From NCBI GenBank assembly GCA_002077065.1, contig NAJO01000005.1, forward strand, positions 1-64,000: a DNA stretch of 64,000 nucleotides. The letters run 5' to 3'. The DNA is from Cryoendolithus antarcticus. Taxonomy: Eukaryota > Ascomycota > Dothideomycetes > Cladosporiales > Cladosporiaceae. Within the stretch, counting starts at the first letter, position 1; the number at the start of each line of letters is the position of its first letter. The notes below the pieces were generated by a model. That model did not search any database. It was not told where the DNA came from and saw only the letters and a list, made by a program, of their open reading frames with translations. Below are positions 1-10,838 of the stretch, piece by piece. The position numbers were made by a program, and so were the translations under genes.

Positions 1-2400
1 ACTCTATTATTAATATCCTCCCTAGTATAAAATTATTACTAGCTCTAGTCTTAAAGCTTTAGTTTAAGTTCTAGGTTAACTATATCCTAGTTAGCCTTCT
101 TCTATTATAGTCTTAAGGGTAGGTCTCTCCTCTATCTTAGTTATATATTAAGTTCTATATAGATTAGGAGGTAATCTAAGGAGGATTCTAGGGCTTCTTC
201 TACCTAATAGCTAAGCACTATATCTAAGATAGACTAGGAGATAAAGGCTAGGTCTAGGGTACTCTAACTTCCCCTAGTCTTCTAGGTTACTATACCCTAG
301 GGTATAATTAGGTCTATTCTAAGACTCTATATAGTTCTAATTATACTATCTATAATGTTATAGTATATATAGATAGCTATCCCTCCCTACCTAGGGTAGT
401 AGAGGTTAAAGTCTCCTAGGAGGATATAAGCCCCCTCCTAGGAGAGGATCTCTAGGATCTATTCTAGAGTACCCGGTTCCTAGCTACTATATAACTATAG
501 AGGAGGATTATATAGGCTATAGACCTAGATCTTACCCTACTAGGTATTTAGGCTAACGAAGGTAATATTACCTCCTACTACCTCTAGTATCTCTTCTTTT
601 CTCTACTAAGTAATATCTAGGGCCTTACTAATATAGATATAGGTCCTACTCTTTAGATACTATAGAAATACGAGGTAGTAGGCTAGGTACTTAACTATAG
701 TATATTGTCTAGGTTATAGATTAATCTATAGCTCCTAGACTACTATTACCTAGTAGATTTTAGGATCTAGTTCCTAGAGGAAGTAGTACTAGACCTTATC
801 TTTACTTTTATTAATATTGTACTATATAATAGTCTATTTAGTATAGTTAATTATTATAAGGGTATAGTGTCTATATCTTCTATAGCTATTTAGGTCGAGG
901 CTAAAGTAATTTTAAATATGTTATTCTAGACCCCTTAGTTATTAATTACATTATAGGTATACTATTATATCTAGTACTAGATCTTATCTCCTATCTTTAG
1001 CTAGTTTACCTTAGGTTGGTTAAGCTTCCTTAGCCTACCTACTAGCCTCTTCTAGCCCTCCTATATAGGGACATATTTCCTCTTCTTCTAGCTAGCCTCC
1101 TACTACCCTTCCTCTATACTCTAGGAGCTCTCCTCCTCTATTTAGTACTAGCCTAAATCCCCTATCCTAGTTGCTATAGCCTTGGCCTAGGCTATAATCC
1201 TTATAGGGTAGCTCTAGTCCTAGGCTAGGTATTTCTTACTATAGTTTACGTACCTTACTCCTATAGTTATTATATACTCCTTTATATTATAGTCCTATAT
1301 ATACTTACTATACTTCTACCTTACTATATAGTTTAGTGCTATATACCTATAGCCCTAGTACTTAAAGCATTATATAATCCTAAAGCTAGACTTAAATATC
1401 TCTATAGTCTTAAGCTCTACCTTCTAGACTAGCCCCTTATTAATAACCCTATTAGCCTATTCTCCTATGTTAAGCTAGAAAATAACTAAACTATATATCT
1501 ATCCTAGGTTATGCTTCTTCCTTAGCTAGGCTGCCCTTAGAAACTTATACCCTAGTATAATAGCCTAGTTCTCCCTCTATAGTTCTTTAAGCTAGCTCTC
1601 CTCTATAGGGCTAAAGCTAAGTAGTATCCTATATACTAGGACCTAAAATACCTAGGCTATAACCTTTACTAATAGTATAAGCCTCTTAGTCTAGGTCTTA
1701 GTTTTCTTAAGCTCTTTCCTAGCCTCCTACCCTACTATAAACACCTTAATACTCCTACTCCCTATCTACTTTACCCTAATTACCTCCTTCCTCCTAATCC
1801 TCCTTATAAGCTCCTTATAGGAGAGCCCTATAATCTCCTTACGCTCCTCTAGGTCTTAGATCCTAACTATAACCCCTATAGGCTATTCTTTAGCTATAAC
1901 TCTTACCTAGGTTCTCTACTAGCTTTACTAGTTATACCGTCCCTAGAGGGCGCTTCTCTAGAACTCTTTCCTAAAATCCTTAATCTCTTAGAGAAGGAGG
2001 TAGGTACTTAGGCTTTATTATTATTATTGTCTTAAGGTCTTAGCTTAGAGGATATTAATAACTTAAGTAGCCTTCTAGAGTAGGATCTTATATGCCCTAG
2101 TATATAAGTCCTATCCTTTATAAGCCTCTAAGATATCCTTCTAGAGTACTTAAACTATCTAGGTATCTAGGGTCTAGTATTATTAGGTAGGTATCTTCCT
2201 CTACTATAGGGGGAACCCCTAACCTCTTCCTACTCCCCTCTACCCTCTACTTCTATCCTAGCGCTATTCCCTAGCTTCGATAGTATCCTCTCCTCTACTC
2301 TAATCGCTTCCCTACTCCTTAGGTATATATATCTCTTCTTCTAATCTATCCTAATCTATACTATTCCTTATATTATACTATAGATTTAAGGTATTATACT
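1..2400 (-). mobile_element. RIP-degraded Tad1-like LINE retrotransposon (partial)
   Basis: This AT-rich stretch has almost no CpA or TpG and is full of TpA and stop codons, the signature of repeat-induced point mutation, so no long reading frame survives. Two landmarks can still be read on the minus strand. At about 381-417 the codons spell LGDFNLYYPR followed by a stop and GG; undoing C-to-T gives the GDFNLHHPRWGG-type motif of LINE apurinic endonucleases. At about 1274-1369 the codons spell CFKY-stop-GYRY and then two further Cys/Tyr blocks, which revert to CCHC zinc knuckles of a gag-like ORF1. ORF1 upstream of the endonuclease on the minus strand is the Tad1-clade order. Reverse transcriptase would lie left of the window. 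The element is dead. The class is inferred from these two motifs only. Confidence 0.75.
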
Positions 2401-2645
2401 TACGACAAATTACTTAGTATAAACTTTATAAACTTTACGAATATTATAAAAGTCGATAAACGCGATAGCGAGTATCGCGACGAGTATTGCACGTAGCGAT
2501 AAACGGCTCCGTAAGACGACGCGGAATTTATAGCTCTTTCGTATAATATCGGTTTGGTTTAGTTAGCCCGAGGAATAGTCTAACCCTAATAGCATACCTA
2601 GTACTTAACTATTAGGTAACCCGGGTTACTATATATTTTATACTA

Positions 2646-2707
2646 TTAGGGAAACCTAAAAATTTCGACGAGGTAACCCGGGTTACTATATGTTTTATAC
2701 TATTAGG
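2646..2707. repeat. 62-bp direct repeat, copy 1
   Basis: Identical to 2994-3055. The core is the perfect 14-base palindrome GTAACCCGGGTTAC. An overlapping partial copy precedes it at 2614-2650. Confidence 0.9.
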
Positions 2708-2993
2708 TTTAGGTAGGAACTAGCTACTATTATATTCTTATTATACTATTTAATAGTAGTAGAATTAAACGCCGTATTCGGATTTAGGTTACCTAGTCTA
2801 TATCTCTAGATCTTATCCCGGATCTTAACCTTATTTACTAGTAATATTTTCCTCTAGTAATAAAGTAATTTTTAGTAGTAAACCTAACTCTCTTATTGTT
2901 TTTAGACTATTATAGGCCGTAGAAATCGATCTACGGACTCGGATTTAGGTTACCTTATTTCGAATATATATAAAATAGTCGATTTTAAAAATC

Positions 2994-3055
2994 TTAGGGA
3001 AACCTAAAAATTTCGACGAGGTAACCCGGGTTACTATATGTTTTATACTATTAGG
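2994..3055. repeat. 62-bp direct repeat, copy 2
   Basis: Identical to 2646-2707, including the GTAACCCGGGTTAC palindrome. The two copies start 348 bases apart. Confidence 0.9.
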
Positions 3056-3448
3056 AGTATAGGTAGACTATTATAATTATTCTTCGATTACCGCGCCTAT
3101 AAGGTTAACGGGTTTAAAAGAGCTAGATACGTTTACGCTCCCTAGGTCGCTCGATATCCCTACGCCGCTACTATATTAGCTATAGGAGTGTAAGGTATAA
3201 GCGGTCTATTAATAAGACAATGCTTAAGCGGAAGCGCTTGAAGCGTTATGCTTCGAGGCGTAAACCTTTCGCTATAGGACCGTACGTACGAGCGTAACGC
3301 CGCGGGAAGCACGATATCTACGCGAGCAACGGTTTCGCCTTCGAGAGAGCTCGCATCCTATACATCGACATGTCTTCTCCACGTCCTATCGCTCTCTCCA
3401 TGCAGCGTCTCTTGCCAAATTCGTACGTCTGAATACGCCTATGTTACC

Positions 3449-5587
3449 TCATGCCTGATCAAGGTCTTTCTTGAGACGCTTGAAGCCTTCCATGGCTTCC
3501 TTTGTTACGCTCCCTCGCATGCGCACTACCGCAGCCTGGTAGTCCTCCAAAATCACCGAAATGTCCTCAACGTCAAGTCGCGCACAACGTTCGATCGCCT
3601 CGTAGGCGGCATTGTCGACCAAACTACCAAGATCAGCACCAGAGAATCCATCGCAAGCTTTGCTTGATGCTATTGTCGATGCATCGACCGATGCGCGTTT
3701 GCGAGTCAATGCCCGAAGAATCTCGACGCGTTCTTCAGGGCCAGGCAAGTCGACAAACAGCTTCTGTTCAAGTCGACCGGGTCGTAACATAGCCGTATCG
3801 ATGACATCGGGTCGATTAGTCGCTCCAATAACGTAGATCCCGTCTCTCTCAGGGCTGCTGAGTTCGGTCAAAAGCGTATTGACTACCCTCGAAGAAGCTT
3901 CGGAGTTGCCTGAGTCTCTTTGAGGGACGAGCGCGTCCAGCTCATCAAAGAATATTACACAAGGAACGCTCGAACGCGCCCGAGCAAAGACCTTTCGCAC
4001 CGCCGCCTCGGACTCACCAACGAATTTGTTCAACAACTCAGGTCCCTTGATCGAGATAAAGTTGGCCTTGCTCTCTGCCGCTACAGCCTTAGCCAGCAAT
4101 GTCTTTCCACACCCCGATGGACCCCAGAGAAGCACGCCTGAGGGTGCGGTCAAGCCAACTTTGATATATGGCTTGGGATTGACGATACGCCTCACGACTG
4201 TACGTTGTAACGCTTCGCGGACAGCATCAAGAGCACCAATATCAGCCCATGACACGTCGGGTATCGTCGCAAAGCCCTCGCGCTTGCTCGAAGGCGTGAT
4301 CAAAGGTAGCACAGCATCAAATGCAGCCATACGCAAGCTAGGCGACTCGAAGCCCGCTGGCTTTGCCAGATCTTTTCGGCGTACCCTTCTTGTGAGCATC
4401 TCGAAAGCCTCAGCCTCTTCTTCATCCTGGTCCACAGCCACGGCGCGGTCCACCAGCATCCCATCCTGCTCACTTGCCAGCTCTCGGGCTTCTTCCTCGA
4501 GTGCTTTTCGATATCGAGTCATCTGCCATGATCCAGCTTTCGCGACCAGGTCTCGAAGGTCAGCGCCTACGAACCCGGCAGTACGCCTGGCGAGCGCATC
4601 AATATCGACGTCCGTGTGAAGTGTTGTCTTACGACACAATGTCTTCAGGATGGCCGCCCGAGTCCTCTCATTTGGCACTCCCATGTTGATCTCGGTATCG
4701 AAGCGGCCGCCACGTCGCAAAGCTGGGTCCAGTGAGTCGGGACGGTTGGTCGCTGCAAGGACTATGACAGGCTTCGTCCTATCTCGGGCAAGATCATCGA
4801 TAGACACGAGTAGCTGTGCAACAATTCGTTTCTCCATCTGACTCTGACTTGATTCTCGTTTGGGCGCAATCGCATCAATTTCATCGATGAATATGATACA
4901 TGGCGCTTGCTTCTTCGCCTCTTCAAAGCGATCCCGTACCCCCTTCTCTGACTCTCCACTCATCCCAGACACGATAGATGGCCCGAGGATCTCGACAAAT
5001 GGGACTTGCAGCGCTGCAGCCACGGCTCTCGACATCATAGTCTTGCCACAACCGGGTGGACCATGGAGAAGGATGCCGGTAGGGGGAGTCACATTCATCT
5101 CGATAAGGTCCTCTGGAGATAGAAGGGGTAGTACGAGAAGTTCCTTCATCTGTCTGATTACATCGCCCGCTCCTCCGACATCACGTAAGGAGATGTCATT
5201 TGGTGGCGCAGTATCGACCACGACCTTCTGACGCTTCGGTAATGACTCTCCATTGGTTGTGCGCTTACGTCGATCACCGTTGTCAATGTACGTAGGTGTT
5301 GCACTTCCACTGAGATTCGCGCGCAAACTCCGGTTCATCAGGTCCAGCGAAGGGTCTCTCACAGGCTCATCGATCGGCGCTTCTTCGTCTCCAGAGTCGC
5401 CTATCAGTCCTCTATACTCCAGAATCCGTTCGAGAGAGGCCGTAAGCACTTTCTTACCTCTCCGGGCAAGGCTTGAATTGGATCTCGAAATCGCTTCTCA
5501 CAGCTGATTGGGCGGGATGCCCTTCTCGAGGAATTTGCCAACAGCAATATTGAGCTCGTTGTCCAGCGCTCCCTGAAGTCTAGCCAT
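3449..5587 (-). CDS. RIX7: Rix7/NVL-type tandem AAA ATPase of 60S ribosome biogenesis, with an in-frame TGA near the N-terminus
   Basis: Rix7 is a nucleolar/nuclear type II AAA ATPase that remodels pre-60S particles. The open part, 666 codons from the valine codon at 5449, has two AAA modules: Walker A GPPGCGKT (residues 130-137) with Walker B IIFIDEID (185-192), and Walker A GPSGCGKT (443-450) with Walker B VIFFDELDAL (498-507). An acidic linker separates them. The N-terminal segment with RSNSSLARRGKK just upstream is typical of NVL/Rix7. The only plausible start is the ATG at 5587 (MARLQGALDNEL). That frame runs straight into the ATPase frame but is interrupted by TGA at 5498-5500, between PPNQL and EAISRSNSS. 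No GT-AG intron fits, because both flanks look coding and are only three bases apart. One C-to-T change in CGA would explain it. The gene is essential in yeast, so error or an unusual mechanism is more likely than simple loss. Confidence 0.85.
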
Positions 5588-6042
5588 CTCACCAGCGCTG
5601 CTACAGAATCAGCTGGAATAAGACCGACTGCTTGCGACACCTTGGATAGAAATGTGTCACTGTACAAGACAATGTCTTACGAATGGATCGTGCATTTTGG
5701 AAGAAATGATCGACGCGGGCCGAGTGGCACCGGTCAACCTTATTGCACTCGCACGTGGACATGACATCAAGTCAACAACATGACCGTTTCTCAAGAACAT
5801 CATCCTGCATCCTGTGCATACGTACATGCGCTCGGGAGAGTCACTCCAGCGTTGACTTGCTACGGAGAAGACCCGAATCTTCCGACTTCCTGCCCTCCTT
5901 CTCGGATTTGGCTTTCTCGCTGCAACAGGTCGCAGTGAAAGCTCCCTGAACTTGGGCGGAAGGCATAACAGGCAGCTCGCATCTCCCTTCGGAACAGACT
6001 GGCAGGCCGAGTCGCGAGAGAGCGCTCACTCTTCAGCCCATC
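5588..6042. other. Divergent intergenic region, RIX7 / VPS20
   Basis: 455 bases between the starts of two divergent genes, presumably holding both promoters. I see no RNA gene, repeat or convincing extra ORF. Confidence 0.5.
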
Positions 6043-6789
6043 ATGGGCAACAGCAGCAGCACGAACAAAGTTTCGGCGCAGGATAAGTCAGTCAAGATCG
6101 ATCTTCGCAATGGCCAGCCCGGCTAACGAAGCCACCGAAGGGCGATCCTTGACATGAAAGTCCAGCGAGACAAGCTACACCAATATCAGAAGCGGATCAA
6201 AGTAGTCACAGATCGTGAGACTGATATCGCACGCGAATGCTTGCGAGCGAACCAGAAGGACAAGGCACTGCTCGCACTGCGGAGGAAGAAGTATCAAGAG
6301 ACGTTACTAGCGAAGACGGACCAGCAGTTGGCGCAGCTACAGGCATTGACGAGTGATGTGGAATTTGCGCTGGTGCAGAAGGATGTTGTATTCGGCTTGC
6401 AGCAGGGCACCGCGGTGCTGAAGGAGATACATAAGGAGATGGGTGGGCTGGAGAAGGTCGAACTGATACTGGAGGAGAGCGCAGAGGCACAGGCGTATCA
6501 GAAAGTTCGCATGGATCCGTATGCTGAAATACTGCGCATTGATGCTGACATGGTGATACAGGAGATCAACGAGATGCTTGGCGGAAAGATGTCGAACGAG
6601 GAGGAGGATGCAGTCGAGGACGAGCTCGAGGCTATGGAGCGAGAGGCTGCAAGCAAGGACGACGTGCCGAGCTTACCAGATGCGCCAACGCGGATACAGG
6701 AGCCGCTGCCAGATGCTCCAGCTGCAGACCCGAAGCAACGCGCACAGGAGCGAGCGAGGAGGAGAGCTCAGGAGCAGATAGCTGCTTAG
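6043..6789 (+). CDS. VPS20: ESCRT-III subunit Vps20 (CHMP6 family)
   Basis: Vps20 nucleates ESCRT-III filaments on endosomes and links ESCRT-II to Snf7. Exon 1 is 6043-6086 and encodes MGNSSSTNKVSAQDK; the MGxxxS start is an N-myristoylation signal, as in Vps20. The intron at 6087-6140 (54 bp, GTCAGT...AAG, branch site GCTAAC) joins it to AILDMKVQRDKL in exon 2 (6141-6789). The 230-residue protein has the basic helical ESCRT-III core, then an acidic stretch (NEEEDAVEDELEAMERE) and a proline/alanine-rich tail. The size fits the family. The shared promoter region with RIX7 lies upstream. Confidence is high because both the start motif and the exon junction match the family. Confidence 0.93.
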
Positions 6790-7371
6790 CATCTATTCAA
6801 GCTGCCAAACGCACCTCTCATCACAGCGTCGTCACGACAAGTATCTGCCACAGACTTCTACGAAGCATTCAAGCCCCACATTTCGAAGGCTCGTCCGATC
6901 GTCACAGCTGGCTCGCGGTCCGCAGAATTGAGTACACATTCAATGCCTGCCATGAAGCAGCCACATTTCCGCAGTAGTGCACTCGATCTCTCCTAGACCT
7001 ACAATCATCGGAAACAGGTCGTCCGTTCGTCCACTTGAATGCAGGTGTAGAGGCCCGTGAAGACAATTTCTTGGAACAGTGTGGCGATGATAGCGCGTTG
7101 AATCCAGCGAAGGCAAGCCCAAGTAACTAGATCTGTCAGCGTCGGAACAGGTGATTGAGTTTATCACGGTCGAGAGCATTCGTGTGGTCCACTCGAAGCC
7201 CAGAGACAGGTGTCCGCGGTAGCCATCACCCTTCTAGGTGTCAAGGTGTATCCTTACTGCACACAACTTGGCTCGATGCACATTGTAGGGCTTCACATGA
7301 AATGTGCTGTAAAGTGTACTGCTTTTCAAAGTGTATCTGCGACGTCAGTCGCCTTGTTCCGAGTGAATCTT
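6790..7371. other. Convergent intergenic region, VPS20 / PITH gene
   Basis: 582 bases between the 3' ends of two convergent genes. Only short, unsupported ORFs are present and nothing else is recognised. Confidence 0.5.
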
Positions 7372-8120
7372 TCAAAGTCCATTCCTCCCCCCAGCTCCTC
7401 CAATGCCACTTCCCATACCCAGGCCCACTCCACTCGCCAGTTTATGATCCTTCGGATTCGCCGCACTCTCATACAGCACCTGCACCGGCTCTCGATTCAG
7501 CTTCATCCACTCGCCCTTGAACCCGATGTACCCGATTCTCGTCTCATCCTCCTCGCCAGTGCTGAAATTGTCCTCGAAGTACAGATCCAGTGTCCGTAAT
7601 GTGGAGAAGAGTGCACGCTTCACAGCTATTTCCTGAACCTCAGACGTCCTGCTGAGCTGTAGTGTCTGTGTGGGCGCAAGGTCTGAGGCAGAGGCGAAGT
7701 CTAGAGGTGAGGTGCTGTTTGCGAAGAGATGTAGCGTTTGAGGAGCCGAAGGCGAGTCTGATGTCCGAATCAAGATCGTGTGAAGGCGGAGCTGAGCTGT
7801 GAATCTGGAAGCGATGAGAGTCAGATCATTGCTCGTCGCATGTGCTCCAGTAGAACGACGCACGGTATATGCATGAGCAGCTGTTCGTCCACGTCGCTGA
7901 CCAGCTCCGGCTCTTCATCCTCACGTTCAGCCCAGGTCTTCTTCAGTACCGCTGCGCCGCTCTGGGGCACGCTCTCATTCAGCGTAGTGATGGCATCGAA
8001 GTCGATTTGTGAGTAGATTTGGTTCTGCAGAGCGGGTGTAATGTCGTCGCTGTGGTCGTGAGCAGCGCCTTCGGAATGGTCACGCCCGGCGTGCGAGTGC
8101 TCGTCGTGACAGTGTGACAT
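7372..8120 (-). CDS. PITH-domain protein (TXNL1 C-terminal-like)
   Basis: PITH domains are proteasome-interacting modules named from thioredoxin-like 1; stand-alone PITH proteins occur in fungi. Exon 1 (7864-8120) starts MSHCHDEHSH with a His/Asp-rich head, then the typical QIDFDAITTLNES and DVDEQLLMHIP motifs. The intron at 7805-7863 (59 bp, GTGCGT...CCAG) joins it to FTAQLRLHTILIRTS in exon 2 (7372-7804), which continues with LDLYFEDNF and GYIGFKGEW. The product is 229 residues and ends in a Gly-rich tail. The frame is open upstream of 8120, but the His-rich MSHCHDEH start is the family start, so I reject the longer form. The cellular role is not established here. Confidence 0.9.
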
Positions 8121-8878
8121 GCTGCAGTCTCTCTTCGATGATGGACGCAATGGGCGAGGAATGACTTGGGTGATGGGGGAAAATGAGATGATACTTCCGT
8201 CGGCAAGATCACCTTCACAGCGTGTGCGGCAAGGGCGTCTAATACTCGGACCTCGTACGTGTTTGAAAGAGTGCGAATTCTCCGTCGCGTCTACAATCGC
8301 AAGTCCGCCAAACCCAGATGTCCTGTCAAGCAGATGCAGTAGTAAGGAGACATGTACAGGCACGATCAACACAATCAGATATAGCGGATGTTGCCGGCGC
8401 ATAGGACCACGTGATTTTTGCAACCTCGCGATAATTGGCAACACCGCCTGCAGGGCCGGTGAGGGGGTGCGCCAATGGACAAAGCCATAGGCTGTCGACT
8501 CTCCACACGTGTCTCGTGTTCCGCGTAGGGCGCAGTGCTCAGCCTCGATGCTGCGGCACGATAAGAAGCGGTGTTCGGAATTGGTAAGCTTGCAGCGGTA
8601 GAGTTGCCAGCAGTGGGCCCTGAGGCTTCTCGGAGGGATCACTTTCGAGATTTCTTTACGGCGCACAGTGCTGTATATGAGCACAGGAAACTAATGGTAA
8701 ACACGGAGAAAGACCACCACGATGATCAGTGAAAGCAGTGTCAGATTTCGAGCTACGAGAACGAGATTCGAATGATTGTCGTCGCGTTGGGTGTGCCCAA
8801 TGCTCGGTTTTCTCCACACGCTAGCGTTCATTGCCTACGGGCTAGGCTTGATTGGTCCCTAGCTCCTTCCTCTCGAAA

Positions 8879-8938
8879 ATGAGTCACTCGTCGCTTCCCC
8901 CTCCAAAAAGGCTACACTTCCTCAGGCTGCCGTGCTGA
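8879..8938 (+). other. Upstream ORF in CPC1 leader (19 aa)
   Basis: ATG at 8879 encodes MSHSSLPPPKRLHFLRLPC and stops at TGA 8936-8938, in a frame different from the main ORF. GCN4/cpc-1 mRNAs are translationally controlled by short upstream ORFs, so this is a good candidate. The transcription start is unknown. Confidence 0.45.
8880..8886 (+). promoter_or_regulatory. TGAGTCA, Gcn4/Cpc1 (AP-1-like) binding site
   Basis: A perfect match to TGA(C/G)TCA, the site bound by Gcn4/Cpc1. It lies about 125 bases upstream of the ATG at 9007 of the CPC1 gene itself, suggesting autoregulation as known for Neurospora cpc-1. The site overlaps the start of the upstream ORF, so it may lie in transcribed leader. 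The match is short and could be chance. Confidence 0.5.
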
Positions 8939-9006
8939 TCCCTTCTTCCACCAACCTTTCACAACATTCATACAAACACACACATACAACACAAGAAGTA
9001 GCCACA

Positions 9007-10284
9007 ATGTCTACTTCTGCTTGAACCGCGTCGCCCACCATACAGACCACACACTTTGACCTTCACTCCACTCTCGAGTTCCTCCGGGATCTCACGAACG
9101 CTTCCTTGTCCTCGGACTACGACGCTTCAGCGATAACTCTCCAGTCGCCTACCACGGCTTCTACACAGCAGACATGGCTTCCACCACCGTCAGCAGCGCC
9201 ATCAGGCAATACGCCCCAACCCGTGTTCACACAAGACTTCGAACTGCTACCGCCTGCCCCGACCCAGGCAGCACTGCGGCACCTCTTGCTAGGTACGACG
9301 CAGCCGCAATCGTCTAGAACTGCAAACCGCCCTGCCTTTGCCTACGCGCATTCGGCACCGCAATCAACTCAAGTCTTGAGCAACCAGACTTTCCAGCAAC
9401 AGTCTATTCGCCGGCCACCAGTGCCTCTTTTCCACTCCAACTCGACAGGCGATTTCGCCGTCGTGCAGCAGCAACAGAAGAACTTCGAATACAACGATAG
9501 CGCTATGGGTGGTGGAGGTAATTCATCCCGCTCGTCTTCTCCGTGGTCTGAACCTGAACTAATGCACATGCAAGCCAACGTAGCTTACCACGAGACCATG
9601 GAGGATCTTTCCTACCAGGACGGCGGCAGCTTTGGTGACATCAACATGTACACCGATTTCAATGCCATTAACAGCGGCGCCGCCACCGTCTCACCAAAGG
9701 ATCTCCTCAACGGCGGAGACTCGGTTCCTCCGTCGACTGCTTTCACCAACCTGACGACTCCCGGCTCTACCTATCTTGATACACCAGACAGCTACCAGGC
9801 ATCTCCCCTGTTCAGCGATGATCTCGGCAACTCTTTCGACTTCGGTGGCGTCAGCAATGCCAACTTCTTCCCCGAGCTGGACACGCTGATGGCTGCGCCT
9901 CCTATGGAGCGCACCATCTCGTCGTCTAGTGCAGCACAGATTGTTGTGCACCCGGGTGGCCCATCTCACGTCCGCAAGCGTAGCTCGGCTACCAACTCGC
10001 CGGCTCTCTTCCATGCGCGTCCATCTTCCGTCGCTGGCGTGGCTGCGAAGAAGCGCGACAAGCCTCTTCCACCCATCATGGTTGACGAGAACGATTCCAT
10101 TGCACTCAAGCGAGCTCGAAACACCGCCGCCGCCCGAAAGTCTCGAGCGAAGAAGGTCGAGGAGCGTGATGTGCTCGAGGGCAGGATTGCCGACCTCGAA
10201 GCCGCTCTGGCCGCGTCTGAGCGCGACCGCGACTACTGGAAGGCACAAGCACAGGCCGAGGCTGGCGATGAGCTGGAGGACTAA
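9007..10284 (+). CDS. CPC1: Cross-pathway control bZIP activator (Cpc1/Gcn4), with an in-frame TGA at codon 6
   Basis: This transcription factor activates amino-acid biosynthesis genes during starvation. The C-terminus has a basic region KRARNTAAARKSRAKK followed by a short zipper (VLEGRIADLEAALAASERDRDYW), the Gcn4/Cpc1 pattern. The middle is acidic and rich in Ser, Thr and Pro. The frame is open from 9025 to 10284 but has no ATG until 9505. The ATG at 9007 has an excellent context (GCCACAATG, preceded by a CA-rich leader) and is in the same frame, yet gives MSTSA and then TGA (9022-9024). No intron can remove that stop. Either 9007-9024 is an upstream ORF and translation starts at 9505 (259 aa, near Neurospora CPC1 size), or the TGA replaced a sense codon and the true protein is about 425 aa. 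The gene identity is firm; the start is not. Confidence 0.85.
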
Positions 10285-10838
10285 GCGTCCTCCACGTCAC
10301 GCAGCGCTGGGTACGCTGCTTGCTCCGAACGGCAATTCTTTTCATTGGACGATACTTTTGGCAGTGATGAGTTCGAGCGAAGGCTTGGGACAGCATCTCA
10401 TCTTGTTTTGCAGTGAGCTTTGATCTCACTTTTCTTACAGCGGCCGGTTCTGATGTCTCCCGTCACCCGCGTGGTATCGGTGATTTGACTCGTGGCATTT
10501 CTTTGAGTGAGCGGATGAGTTTGAGGATTGGGAAATTGGGGTTTGCGAGTGTATTTACGGCAGTATCAGAAAAGTGCTTTCGTTGACATCAATTACGCAT
10601 CACATCGTTCACTGCTTCCTGTACACCGCTGCTCAATACACTGTCACACTGCTGCTGCTTGTGCTACGGATCCCATGCGTGTAGTACTGCTACGTCAATG
10701 AATACAAGGGAAGATACATGTATTGACGGTCGTCGATTTGTAACTGTGGCCCACGTAAAGCTGCCCCACAGTTGATGTCGAGGTTTACGAGAAACTGTCA
10801 CCTCACTCCATACAACCACAATGCAATAACATGTAGAG
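10285..10838. other. Intergenic region, CPC1 / GIM5
   Basis: 554 bases holding the CPC1 3' end and the prefoldin promoter. Two tiny ATG-initiated frames precede the prefoldin start (10821: ATG CAA TAA; 10831: ATG TAG). Nothing else is recognised. Confidence 0.45.

Larger units (their letters stand above)
2401..3448. repeat. RIP-affected repeat flank with direct repeats
   Basis: This stretch differs from the LINE body: CpA is still scarce but CpG is plentiful, for example around 2455-2530 and 3100-3330. It holds an exact 62-base direct repeat (2646-2707 and 2994-3055) and a 37-base partial copy with one G/A difference (2614-2650). A shorter 17-base repeat lies at 2778-2794 and 2939-2955. It may be the 5' leader of the same LINE or a second mutated element. 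Ordinary base composition resumes at about 3360. No gene is seen. Confidence 0.6.
8121..9006. promoter_or_regulatory. Divergent promoter region, PITH gene / CPC1
   Basis: 886 bases between divergent starts. The right side holds the CPC1 leader: a perfect Gcn4/Cpc1-type site TGAGTCA, a 20-codon upstream ORF, and from about 8937 a CA-rich, probably unstructured stretch leading to GCCACAATG. No RNA gene is seen. Confidence 0.6.

Noticed and set aside
8121..8684. N-terminal extension of the PITH protein along the open frame
   Set aside because: The family start MSHCHDEH at 8120 is clear and the upstream sequence is not protein-like.
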